DNA of 64,000 bases from Lachnospiraceae bacterium (GTDB lineage Bacteria; Bacillota; Clostridia; Lachnospirales; Lachnospiraceae). The stretch covers positions 1 to 64,000 of the forward strand of contig JAGBEV010000053.1 in the NCBI GenBank assembly GCA_017936785.1, in the 5' to 3' direction. Made by a program: the position numbers and the translations under genes. Positions within the stretch are counted from its first letter, which is position 1. Each line of letters opens with the position of its first letter. Positions 17,668-25,214 of the stretch are shown here, one piece after another. The notes beneath the pieces are model-generated. The model searched no databases and was not told where the DNA came from. It saw nothing but the letters and a program-made list of their open reading frames with translations.

Positions 17668-17845
17668 AGTTACTCCTTTCCACGATCCTTCTGTCATTCG
17701 GGACCGTACCACTTTCCTGAAAGGTCCAAGTGGTGTATTTTTATTTTTTCCCGATAACCTTCCTGCAAACAAAAAGAACGCACAAAAACTTCAATCCGTT
17801 GAATTTGAGCGCTCTCCTTAGCAGGTATAAAATTATCTTTATAGT

Positions 17846-17873
17846 ATATCGGCATTTCACTATGACATATTTA
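17846..17873 (-). promoter_or_regulatory. sigma-D (FliA-type) promoter of the three-gene unit
   Basis: TAAA (17870-17873), 16-nt spacer, GCCGATAT (17846-17853) on the minus strand, a full match to the Bacillus sigma-D -10 and -35 elements. The start codon of the 519-aa gene lies about 170 bases downstream, a long leader. No sigma-A -10 is as good in this region. Confidence 0.8.
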
Positions 17874-17905
17874 GCCCTTTTCCCATTAATCTGCCATTTC
17901 TTTCC

Positions 17906-18625
17906 CTATTTACCTTCCAGTACAGCAGGCTTTCTGCTTAAATAAATACAATATCCAACAGCCCCCGCAATGGTTGCTCCCATATATACATAAGCGCACA
18001 TCATCTCATCATTGGGAGCCGCAAATTTTGAAAACACATCAACCAGCCCATGAACCATAATACATACCCACAAGCTGCCTGACTTATAGAATACAAATGT
18101 AAATATAAATCCCCATGCGATGGCAAAGAGTACCTGAACGACTGTCTCAATACTCGCCTGTCCCGCAAAAAGATTGACAATATGCCCTATGCCAAATGTT
18201 ACGGCTGAAATAATGACCGCTACAGGTGCAGAGTCTTTTTTCAGGAGAATTCGGAATAAAAATCCCCGGAAGATCATTTCCTCAATAAATCCGATAAGCA
18301 GCATGGAAACGGTAGCAAATACCTGCGCTGCACCACTATATGACATTCCGAATCCGCCCCACAGATTTCCCGTCATTAAGATCAGCATGGGAATAAAAAA
18401 ACAATAATCTCCTGCATTGCCTTTCCATTTACAAAGTCCGTACTTTTCCTCAAGATGATACTTTTTAATGAAAACAAATATCCCTGCCGCAATCAATGCC
18501 AGTACCGCCGTCATGACAATGCTTTCATCACCAAGCGAGCCCCTTACGGGGATAGTCACGGCACAATATAAAATGATCCATAAGATTGCGAACCACAATT
18601 CATTTTTCTCATACAGCTTCTTCAT
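17906..18625 (-). CDS. CPBP-family intramembrane protease
   Basis: 239 aa with about eight hydrophobic segments. All three CPBP (Abi/Rce1-like) catalytic motifs are present: EEMIFRG (Glu115, Glu116, Arg120), FGIGH (His148) and VHGLVD (His192, Asp196). Family members act in prenyl-protein processing, bacteriocin immunity or stress signalling; the substrate here is unknown. The gene overlaps the TetR gene by 4 bases (ATGA), so it is very probably the target controlled by that repressor. Confidence 0.9.
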   Translation of the reverse strand: MKKLYEKNELWFAILWIILYCAVTIPVRGSLGDESIVMTAVLALIAAGIFVFIKKYHLEEKYGLCKWKGNAGDYCFFIPMLILMTGNLWGGFGMSYSGAAQVFATVSMLLIGFIEEMIFRGFLFRILLKKDSAPVAVIISAVTFGIGHIVNLFAGQASIETVVQVLFAIAWGFIFTFVFYKSGSLWVCIMVHGLVDVFSKFAAPNDEMMCAYVYMGATIAGAVGYCIYLSRKPAVLEGK

Positions 18626-19191
18626 TTCTTTTCCTCCTGTATTGCCAGCACTGCCCCGCGATAAGCGCGTTCCAAATGTGCCGCCACAAGCTCTTCATCA
18701 TATTCAAGTGAGTTATTTGCAATAATGCTCGCATAACCGTGAGCAAACAGCGCAATCGTCACAAATACATTTTTTGTCTGCTCCATAGTCATTTCCATTG
18801 CGCTGCTCATCATATCAAGAACGGGTTTAAGTTCCTCGCTGTCCACCATCTCAAGCAGGCTGTTCTCCACTGCAAATCCCGATTGGAAAAGAAAGCGGAA
18901 CAGATTCGGCTCCCGTATGGCAAATCGGATATAGTTCAGTCCGATACCGAGCATAATACCTTCCTCAGGCTTTTCGATATTCATCAGGTATTCCGAATGA
19001 AAGCGGTCAGCTTTCTCATATACAGCGCGTTTCATTTCCTCTATCCTTGCGAAGTGATACATCACGGGCTGTGTTGAACACCCCAGTTTTTCTGAAACTG
19101 TACGGGCATTGACATTCTCAATCCCCATATTCCTGGCAACTTCAAAGGCAGCTTCTACCACCATTTCCTTTGTGATCTTTGCTTTTGGCAT
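18622..19191 (-). CDS. TetR/AcrR-family repressor
   Basis: 189 aa. An N-terminal HTH (about 8-50: VVEAAFEVARNMGIENVNARTVSEKLG, with helix 3 in STQPVMYHF) is followed by a helical ligand domain, as in TetR proteins. It shares an ATGA overlap with the CPBP protease gene. Fifteen bases upstream of the start lies a large double palindrome (19207-19252), which should be its own operator. The inducer is unknown. Confidence 0.92.
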   Translation of the reverse strand: MPKAKITKEMVVEAAFEVARNMGIENVNARTVSEKLGCSTQPVMYHFARIEEMKRAVYEKADRFHSEYLMNIEKPEEGIMLGIGLNYIRFAIREPNLFRFLFQSGFAVENSLLEMVDSEELKPVLDMMSSAMEMTMEQTKNVFVTIALFAHGYASIIANNSLEYDEELVAAHLERAYRGAVLAIQEEKK

Positions 19192-19206
19192 ATAATTATC
19201 TCCCTT

Positions 19207-19252
19207 TTATAATTCGAGTTATATAATTGCAGTTATATAACTTGAATTATAA
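19207..19252. promoter_or_regulatory. double-dyad TetR operator
   Basis: Two 20-base arms (19207-19226 and 19233-19252) are inverted repeats with one mismatch, separated by 6 bases. Each arm is itself a near-palindrome: TATAATTCGAGTTATA in the left arm and TATAACTTGAATTATA in the right. This gives two adjacent 16-bp operator sites about 26 bp apart, suited to two TetR dimers. The region is very AT-rich and probably overlaps the promoter. Confidence 0.8.
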
Positions 19253-19353
19253 TATGTGTTTCCGGATCTGTCAACGTTATTTGTGATTATTTCACCTGAC
19301 TTTCATATTATCCAATAATGTATCATTTGAATTAATCATTTACGCATTTATAC

Positions 19354-19390
19354 AAAAAAGCCACAGCAATTCAAACATGCTGTGGCTTTT
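19354..19390. terminator. bidirectional rho-independent terminator after gabT
   Basis: AAAAGCCACAGCA and TGCTGTGGCTTTT form a perfect 13-bp stem with a 9-nt loop, flanked by A-runs on the left and T-runs on the right. It lies 36 bases after the gabT stop and upstream of the TetR promoter, so it ends the GABA-utilisation transcript and insulates the TetR unit. Confidence 0.9.
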
Positions 19391-19425
19391 ATATCCGCCT
19401 GTTCAATGATACCTGCTTTTATTCA

Positions 19426-20787
19426 CTATTGTAAGCACTCTTTCAGACACTCTTCCATGATCTGAAATCCTGCTTCCAGCTGCTCATCAGTCACAACCAG
19501 CGGGCAGAGGAAACGGATAACATTTCCATAGATACCTGCACTTTCAATGATCAGACCCTTTTTCGCTGCTGCTGCAACCATTTTGGAAACCAGTTCCGGA
19601 TAAGGTTCTTTGGTCATAGGATCTTTGACAAATTCCGTACCGACCATGGCGCCGATTCCTCTCACATCCCCTACAACAGGATATTTTTCTGCCAGTCCTT
19701 TATAGAAACCGGTTACCTTCTTTCCGATTTCCAGAGCCCGGTCACAAAGGTTATTCTTTTGGATAAATTTAATGGTCTCGATGGCAGATGCACAGGAAAC
19801 TGCATTTCCGCAGAATGTACCGCCGATGACACCGGGAGTCACCCCATCCATGATCTCCGCTCTTGCGGTTACTGCTGACAAAGGCATGCCTGCTGCAATG
19901 GATTTTGCCGTTGCGATAATATCAGGGGCACAGCCTGCTTCTTTCCAGTACTGGGAAACAAACATCTTGCCGGAACGCGCCCAGCCGGATTGAACCTCAT
20001 CTGCAATCAAAAGAATCCCGTGTTTATCACAAATGGCACGTACTGCTTTTACCCATTCTATAGGAGCGGGAACAAAGCCGCCCTCGCCCTGTACAGGTTC
20101 TACTACAATGGCAGCCACATAATCAGGTGCAGAGCACTCTTCAAATACCATTTCCAGACGGTTTGTATAATACTCGATGGCTTCACTTTCCGTAAATCCC
20201 TTGGGAGCCCGGTACAGATAGGGGAATTCCGCACGGTACACGCCGTCAGGCATAGGTCCCATGCCGTAAGCATAGGCTTTTTTACTGGTCATCGCCATAG
20301 TCAGGGCAGTTCTTCCGTGGAAAGCTCCTGAAAAAACAATAATGTTAGGTCTTTTGGTATAGGATTTTGCGATCTTTACCGCATTTTCATCTGCCTCGGC
20401 ACCGCTGTTGACAAACATGGTCTTCTTTTTATCTCCCTGTACCGGCATGAACTCATTCATCATCTCGGCAAGTTTAATATAATTTTCATGGGTCATAATG
20501 TTCATCATGGCGTGGAAATATTTTTCAGACTGCGCTTTAACAGCTTCGATCATTTCAGGCTGTGAATATCCTGCGTTGAGCACGCCTACGCCGCCTACCC
20601 AGTCAAGAAAAATATTGCCGTCCACATCTTCTACCATAGCGCCTTCGCCCCGCTCAATGACTACGGGATAGCTGCATTTAATGGCGCCCGGCATAGCCTC
20701 CGCCCTTCTGTCAATGACTTCCTTTGCCTTTGGTCCCGGCAGTGCTGCTGTTTTAATCGTTGGTAATGCTGTTCTTAATTCTGACAT
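19426..20787 (-). CDS. gabT: 4-aminobutyrate aminotransferase (class III)
   Basis: 453 aa PLP enzyme, predicted to convert GABA and 2-oxoglutarate to succinate semialdehyde and glutamate. Motifs: VNSGAEADENAVKIAK (cofactor phosphate site), IVVEPVQGEGGFVPAP, LIADEVQSGWARSG (Asp to the pyridine ring) and ATAKSIAAGMPLS with the PLP lysine. The ATG behind AGGAAGAG is preferred; 26 codons upstream lack an RBS. It follows the 4-hydroxybutyrate dehydrogenase gene, so the pair would turn GABA into 4-hydroxybutyrate. Class III specificity is uncertain from sequence alone, but the context is strong. Confidence 0.88.
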   Translation of the reverse strand: MSELRTALPTIKTAALPGPKAKEVIDRRAEAMPGAIKCSYPVVIERGEGAMVEDVDGNIFLDWVGGVGVLNAGYSQPEMIEAVKAQSEKYFHAMMNIMTHENYIKLAEMMNEFMPVQGDKKKTMFVNSGAEADENAVKIAKSYTKRPNIIVFSGAFHGRTALTMAMTSKKAYAYGMGPMPDGVYRAEFPYLYRAPKGFTESEAIEYYTNRLEMVFEECSAPDYVAAIVVEPVQGEGGFVPAPIEWVKAVRAICDKHGILLIADEVQSGWARSGKMFVSQYWKEAGCAPDIIATAKSIAAGMPLSAVTARAEIMDGVTPGVIGGTFCGNAVSCASAIETIKFIQKNNLCDRALEIGKKVTGFYKGLAEKYPVVGDVRGIGAMVGTEFVKDPMTKEPYPELVSKMVAAAAKKGLIIESAGIYGNVIRFLCPLVVTDEQLEAGFQIMEECLKECLQ

Positions 20788-20885
20788 GGTCATCTCTTCC
20801 TTTCTATCTTTCCAGATCCGGAAAGTCATATGGTAATTTTTTATTGTATCTTCGTTCTTTTCCATATCCCGGGCTTAGCCCTTTA

Positions 20886-22010
20886 TCAGAAAAGTTTCTC
20901 ATAAATGGTTAAAATCATCTCTTCCGTCATAGGTATATAGCTGTTGCCCAAAAGCCTTTGCTGGTTATGGATCACAGATTCTGCAAATTCCTTTAACTCC
21001 GTTTTAGGCAATCCGTATTCACTTAGGGATTTCTTTTGTAATATGCTTCCGTTTAACAGCTCTTCGATCTTTTCATAAACCGCTTCCACAGGGCATTCCA
21101 GAATGTCCGCAAGCTCTTTATTTAACACGGCGATCTTTCCTGCAGGTTCATATTCCATATAGGCATCAAACACCCCTGTAAACATGGCATAGTTGGCTTC
21201 CCCATGGGGAACATGATAATTAGCTCCCAAAGGATAGCTCATGGCATGGACTGTACCGCAGCCTGCGTTGCCAAAGGCGATACCCGCCATTGCAGAGGCA
21301 GTAAGTACATTTTTCAGTTCTGCCTTCATGGCTTCCGTGCGCCGGGACACTCCTGCTTTTTCTATATTTTTGTAAGCGGTCAGGATCATTCTGGCAGCAC
21401 GTAAGCTGAAAGATTCCGAAATTGCCGTAGCCTTTGGTGAAAGATAGGATTCCACCGAATGGATCAGCGCATCAATGGAGCTTGTAGCAAATACTGCAAA
21501 AGGAAGTCCTTCCAAAAGCTGCGGAATGAGCACTGCATCATCTGCATAGATGGCATCATCTGCCAGACCGAATTTGGTATGCCGCTTTTTAAACTCCAGA
21601 ATGGAAATATTGGTTACCTCGCTGCCCGTTCCGCAGGTGGTGGGAACGATGACCAGGGGCACTTTCTTGACTGCCGGAAAAACATGATCAAATAAATCCG
21701 TAACCGGCGTTACTTTTTCCAGACAAAAGAGCTTTGCCACATCAATGACTGTTCCGCCGCCAATTGCCACTACCCGCTTATAAGGCTTCTGTATGTCTGC
21801 GGCAATGGCTTCCACCATTTCATCCGTAGGCTCTCCGCTGCCATACTTACGGATCAGTATTACCTGACCTGCTTTTACTTCTTTGAAATATACATTCCAT
21901 GTGGACGAACTGGTAATGATCAGGTCCTCTTCCGAAAGCCGGAAAGTCTGTACAAATTCCTCAGCACTATCCATTATGGAAATCTTTGGAACTACCTGAA
22001 ATGTTTTCAT
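20886..22010 (-). CDS. 4hbD: 4-hydroxybutyrate dehydrogenase (iron-containing)
   Basis: 374 aa iron alcohol dehydrogenase predicted to reduce succinate semialdehyde to 4-hydroxybutyrate with NADH. It closely resembles the Clostridium kluyveri enzyme as I remember it: AIGGGTVIDVAK (NAD loop), IVPTTCGTGSEVTN, SIDALIHSVESYLSP and NAGCGTVHAMSYPLGANYHVPHGEAN with the metal-binding histidines. It is the first gene of the pair with gabT, transcribed divergently from a LysR regulator. RBS GAGGAGAGGTT. Confidence 0.9.
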   Translation of the reverse strand: MKTFQVVPKISIMDSAEEFVQTFRLSEEDLIITSSSTWNVYFKEVKAGQVILIRKYGSGEPTDEMVEAIAADIQKPYKRVVAIGGGTVIDVAKLFCLEKVTPVTDLFDHVFPAVKKVPLVIVPTTCGTGSEVTNISILEFKKRHTKFGLADDAIYADDAVLIPQLLEGLPFAVFATSSIDALIHSVESYLSPKATAISESFSLRAARMILTAYKNIEKAGVSRRTEAMKAELKNVLTASAMAGIAFGNAGCGTVHAMSYPLGANYHVPHGEANYAMFTGVFDAYMEYEPAGKIAVLNKELADILECPVEAVYEKIEELLNGSILQKKSLSEYGLPKTELKEFAESVIHNQQRLLGNSYIPMTEEMILTIYEKLF

Positions 22011-22066
22011 AACCTCTCCTCTTTTCCACCCCTGTCTGTTTGTGGGGTTGACTTCATCCTGAGTGC

Positions 22067-22095
22067 ATTATACAATGGTACATGTATTAAGTAAA
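22067..22095 (-). promoter_or_regulatory. sigma-A promoter of 4hbD-gabT
   Basis: TTTACT (22090-22095), 17-nt spacer, TATAAT (22067-22072), placing the transcription start near 22060, 50 bases before the 4hbD ATG. The -35 is weak, consistent with a promoter that needs an activator. Confidence 0.8.
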
Positions 22096-22113
22096 ACGAC
22101 AACTTTTCAATTT

Positions 22114-22136
22114 TATTGTGAAACTTTTTCACAATA
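22114..22136. promoter_or_regulatory. LysR-type operator at about -65
   Basis: Ten-base perfect inverted repeat TATTGTGAAA / TTTCACAATA with a 3-base centre. Its midpoint (22125) is about 65 bases upstream of the predicted 4hbD transcription start, the classic position of a LysR recognition site. A second perfect palindrome ATGTCA-gta-TGACAT (22147-22161) lies closer to the LysR gene. Confidence 0.75.
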
Positions 22137-22233
22137 CTTTTTCAATATGTCAGTATGACATGATGGGTTATGCATTCATATTTGGTATTATTTTCGTCAT
22201 ATAAATTTTGAAAATATCAGGGAGGAATCGGAT

Positions 22234-23118
22234 ATGAATATACAGAAATATAAAATTCTGCTGAGAGCAGTAGATACGGGCAGCTTTACAAAGGCTGCGG
22301 CAGAACTGAATTATACTCCTTCGGGAGTTACCCATATGATGAATTCCATTGAAGAAGAATTGGGCTTTCCTCTTTTGAAAAGAAGCCCCAGAGGCGTCTG
22401 CCCTACCAAAGAGGGAGAAAAGATCCTGCCGATCATCAGGGAAATCGTAAAATGGGAAGAAAACCTTGCCCAGACTACGGCGGAAATCCGCGGTGCCCAT
22501 TATGGTACACTGGTACTGGCTTCCTATTCCAGTATCGCTTCCCGGTGGCTGCCGGGAATCATCAGGGATTTTAAAAAGGATTATCCCAACATCCGCATTA
22601 AGATCATGGAAGGAGTCTGGCAGGAGGTTGCCGAAAACCTGGACCGGAACATGGCGGATCTGGGTTTTATGAGCTATCAGGAGAACACAAAATATGAATG
22701 GATTCTGTTACAGGAAGACCCTATGCTTGCAATTCTGCCTTTAACCCACAAACGCGCAAAAGATGCTTCCTACCCTTTAAGCGCCTGCCTGGAAGAGGAG
22801 ATCATCATGCCTGCCAGCGGACATGATTTTGATGTGGAACAATTATTTAAAAAGGAACATCTGAAACCGGAAATGAGTTATGAAACCATAGAAAACTATT
22901 CAGCCCTTTCCATGATCGAAAAGGGCATCGGTATGAGTATTATGAATGAACTGATCACTTTGGGAAGGACAGCAGATGTAGTAAAAATCCCCTTAGACCC
23001 ACCATGCTCTATCCACATGGGTGTTGCCTGTACGGACTTTACCAAACTTTCCCCTGCTGCCCGGATATTTCTGGAATATGTATTGAAGGCGTTTCCCGAT
23101 TGGCATAAAAAATCATAA
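22234..23118 (+). CDS. LysR-family transcriptional regulator
   Basis: 294 aa with an N-terminal winged HTH (about 4-60: IQKYKILLRAVDTGSFTKAA, then YTPSGVTHMMNSIEEELG) and a C-terminal substrate-binding-like effector domain. It is divergent from 4hbD-gabT with operator-like palindromes between, so it probably activates those genes in response to GABA or a breakdown product. RBS GGGAGGAATCGGAT. It is one of only two complete plus-strand genes in the window. Confidence 0.92.
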   Translation: MNIQKYKILLRAVDTGSFTKAAAELNYTPSGVTHMMNSIEEELGFPLLKRSPRGVCPTKEGEKILPIIREIVKWEENLAQTTAEIRGAHYGTLVLASYSSIASRWLPGIIRDFKKDYPNIRIKIMEGVWQEVAENLDRNMADLGFMSYQENTKYEWILLQEDPMLAILPLTHKRAKDASYPLSACLEEEIIMPASGHDFDVEQLFKKEHLKPEMSYETIENYSALSMIEKGIGMSIMNELITLGRTADVVKIPLDPPCSIHMGVACTDFTKLSPAARIFLEYVLKAFPDWHKKS

Positions 23119-23185
23119 TTATATTTTCACCATGGATTATTACATAACAAAGCATCATTTTTGCATAATTACTATTGTAACAAAT

Positions 23186-23869
23186 CTATAATTTTTCCAC
23201 TTCACAGACCGTCAAACGGTTCCCCACTACTGTAAAACGCACGTTGAATCCGGCATAAGAAACACCCCAGATGCGGCTTTCATCCTCAATAAATGCGGTT
23301 CTGGGGTCTTGCTCTAAAATTTCTGTCAGGCTTTCTCTCAACGCTTCCGGCACCTTTTCCAAAAGATTTTCCGGGAAGCAAATCTCCAACACATGCTCAT
23401 AAACCTCTCCCGCAAACCCGCTTGTTGCCTCCGGATAACTATCCGCATAAGGAAGATACGGCTTAATATCATAGACCGGTGTGCCGTCAAGCATATCCAC
23501 ACCGGAAACCTGCAATATGGGACCCAGGTTTTCATCCATCAGGATCTTCTCCAATTTCACCACCGACATTCCGATAGGATTCGGTCTGAAGGGTGATCTG
23601 GTTGCAAAAACGCCCATCCGCTTTTTTCCTCCCAGTCTTGGCGGTTTTACCGTGGCAGACCAATGGTCCCTTTTTGCCTCAGAAAACTCCCATAGCACCC
23701 ATATATGAGAATAGCCTTCCAGTCCACGGAAGGCTTCTGCACTACGATATTCCGGCTCAAAAACGATCGTTCCTTTCGCCCCTTTTACCAGACCGCTTTG
23801 CCTGGGAATTCCGAATTTTTCCGGAAAATCTGTATGAATTTGGGCAATCATTTTCAATTTCTGCATCAT
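23186..23869 (-). CDS. trmO: tRNA t6A37 methyltransferase TrmO (TsaA family)
   Basis: Predicted to add a methyl from SAM to t6A at position 37 of ANN-decoding tRNAs. 227 aa, with the beta-barrel family motifs GLEGYSHIWVLWEFSEA (about 49-65), PPRLGGKKRMGVFATRSPFRPNPIG (RPNPIG at 95-100) and LDGTPVYDIKPYLPYADS. The start overlaps the stop of the CarD-like gene by 4 bases. Confidence 0.93.
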   Translation of the reverse strand: MMQKLKMIAQIHTDFPEKFGIPRQSGLVKGAKGTIVFEPEYRSAEAFRGLEGYSHIWVLWEFSEAKRDHWSATVKPPRLGGKKRMGVFATRSPFRPNPIGMSVVKLEKILMDENLGPILQVSGVDMLDGTPVYDIKPYLPYADSYPEATSGFAGEVYEHVLEICFPENLLEKVPEALRESLTEILEQDPRTAFIEDESRIWGVSYAGFNVRFTVVGNRLTVCEVEKL

Positions 23870-24168
23870 TTTCCTGCTTTCTGTTCCTGCTCTAATACAA
23901 AACGAACTTCTGCTTTTCTCTTTTCATCCAGTTTTTCCAGATCAGCCGGCTCTATTGCTTTTGCTTCTTCTGTTGTAATCAACGGGCGCAAATTCACCTG
24001 GTGGTTTTCCACAGGAATGTATGCCACTTTGCTCTTATCAAAAACTGATCTTAAATGATAATAGGGCACAGGGATTCCAACGCGGTTATTTGCGGAAAGA
24101 TTTACAATATCCGCTATCTGGCAGACGCCCATGGTTTCGCTGTAGATGTAGTCTTTTTTTTCAAACAC
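23866..24168 (-). CDS. CarD/CdnL-like RNA-polymerase-binding protein
   Basis: 100 aa with the CarD Tudor-like N-terminus (GDYIYSETMGVCQI-type pattern: FEKKDYIYSETMGVCQIADI, then PVPYYHLR and VAYIPVENHQVNLRPLIT). Such domains bind the polymerase beta subunit, as in CarD and TRCF. The usual C-terminal DNA-binding helices are mostly absent, so this is a short form. A GTG start is used behind GAAGAGGAAC. It overlaps trmO by 4 bases. Confidence 0.75.
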   Translation of the reverse strand: MFEKKDYIYSETMGVCQIADIVNLSANNRVGIPVPYYHLRSVFDKSKVAYIPVENHQVNLRPLITTEEAKAIEPADLEKLDEKRKAEVRFVLEQEQKAGK

Positions 24169-24242
24169 TTTTGTTCCTCTTCTTCTTTAGATTTGAGTAC
24201 ATTTTCCTCTACCCATTCCCCGATATTGATTAACATCCCATT

Positions 24243-25175
24243 CTAAATAAACAGACGCAGCTGATTGTCTATATAGCTTTCCTGTCTGACATCTTTGATA
24301 TTGTCTTCAGGGTTTATGCCGCCCACCAGAAGGGGCGATAAAGGGTTATGGGATTTCAGGTTTTCTTTTACGATGCTCATATCGTAATTTGCATAGCAGT
24401 ACAGGCATCCGTGGGGACAGGTGTTGTACATGCCGATGTCATTGCCTAAAAGGCAGTTACAGGTTTCCCGGGAGGATTTTTTGCTTTTGGGTATATTTAA
24501 AGCACAGCCTATGGCTCGTTCTATGACCGCTGTTCTCATGCAGCCGCCGCAGTCGGCACCGTATTCTGCAAGATAATCTCCTTCTGCACAGGTGTAGATT
24601 TTCATTTCATTTTTTTTGGCTATCCGTACCAGTTCTTTGGTCAGTATGACCGCATCCTGCCTGGAAACCGCTTTAACGCCGGGAAAATTTTTCTTTGTCT
24701 TTTCATATAGATCGATAAAGCTGATGACACATTGGTTTGTTTTTCCTTTTAAGCGCTCTGCCATTTTTGCAAAAGCGCTGATGTGAAATTCCATGGAATA
24801 TTGTTCTGATAAAAAGATCGGGTCATACCGCCAGCCGACGGCATTTTTTCCTACCCGCTCTGATAATATGCAAAAGTCTGAAAGCACCTTTTCTTTATCC
24901 GGCACATAAGGTTCTATATCCTTTCCATAAGGAGTGATGGTCACAAACCAGAATTGCCCGAAATTTTTGATCTCATCCAGCCTGTCAAGCATGGGACCCG
25001 GGTTTTTGGTACAAAAGCAAATGCAGTCAATAACCTCCGGTGACAGCTTATATTTTAGGACCTGTTCCGGATAATAGGGATTTCTGGCAAGAACAAAGCC
25101 TTCTTTAATCCGATTGTAAAACCATTCGCTATAGTAGGCAGGAATATCCGTCCGATTACCTGTATTTAAGATCAT
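24243..25175 (-). CDS. DUF1848 protein with radical-SAM-like cysteine cluster
   Basis: 310 aa, started at the ATG behind AAAAGGAGAGTCAT. It matches DUF1848 as I remember it: ILNTGNRTDIPAYYSEWFYNR at the start, CFCTKNP near residue 50 and a C-terminal CPHGCLYCYAN motif (Cys253, 257, 260). This CX3CX2C pattern is the radical SAM iron-sulfur motif placed unusually at the C-terminus. Additional Cys pairs (CGGC, CNCLLG) precede it. The substrate is unknown; no partner gene is obvious. Confidence 0.8.
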   Translation of the reverse strand: MILNTGNRTDIPAYYSEWFYNRIKEGFVLARNPYYPEQVLKYKLSPEVIDCICFCTKNPGPMLDRLDEIKNFGQFWFVTITPYGKDIEPYVPDKEKVLSDFCILSERVGKNAVGWRYDPIFLSEQYSMEFHISAFAKMAERLKGKTNQCVISFIDLYEKTKKNFPGVKAVSRQDAVILTKELVRIAKKNEMKIYTCAEGDYLAEYGADCGGCMRTAVIERAIGCALNIPKSKKSSRETCNCLLGNDIGMYNTCPHGCLYCYANYDMSIVKENLKSHNPLSPLLVGGINPEDNIKDVRQESYIDNQLRLFI

Positions 25176-25214
25176 ATGACTCTCCTTTTCCATCCAAAGC
25201 CTGTCTGGTTTTCC

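Noticed and set aside
24169-24242. Short acidic ORF between the DUF1848 gene and the CarD-like gene
   Set aside because: It overlaps the CarD-like gene in another frame and lacks its own RBS; the CarD frame with its GTG start explains the sequence better.
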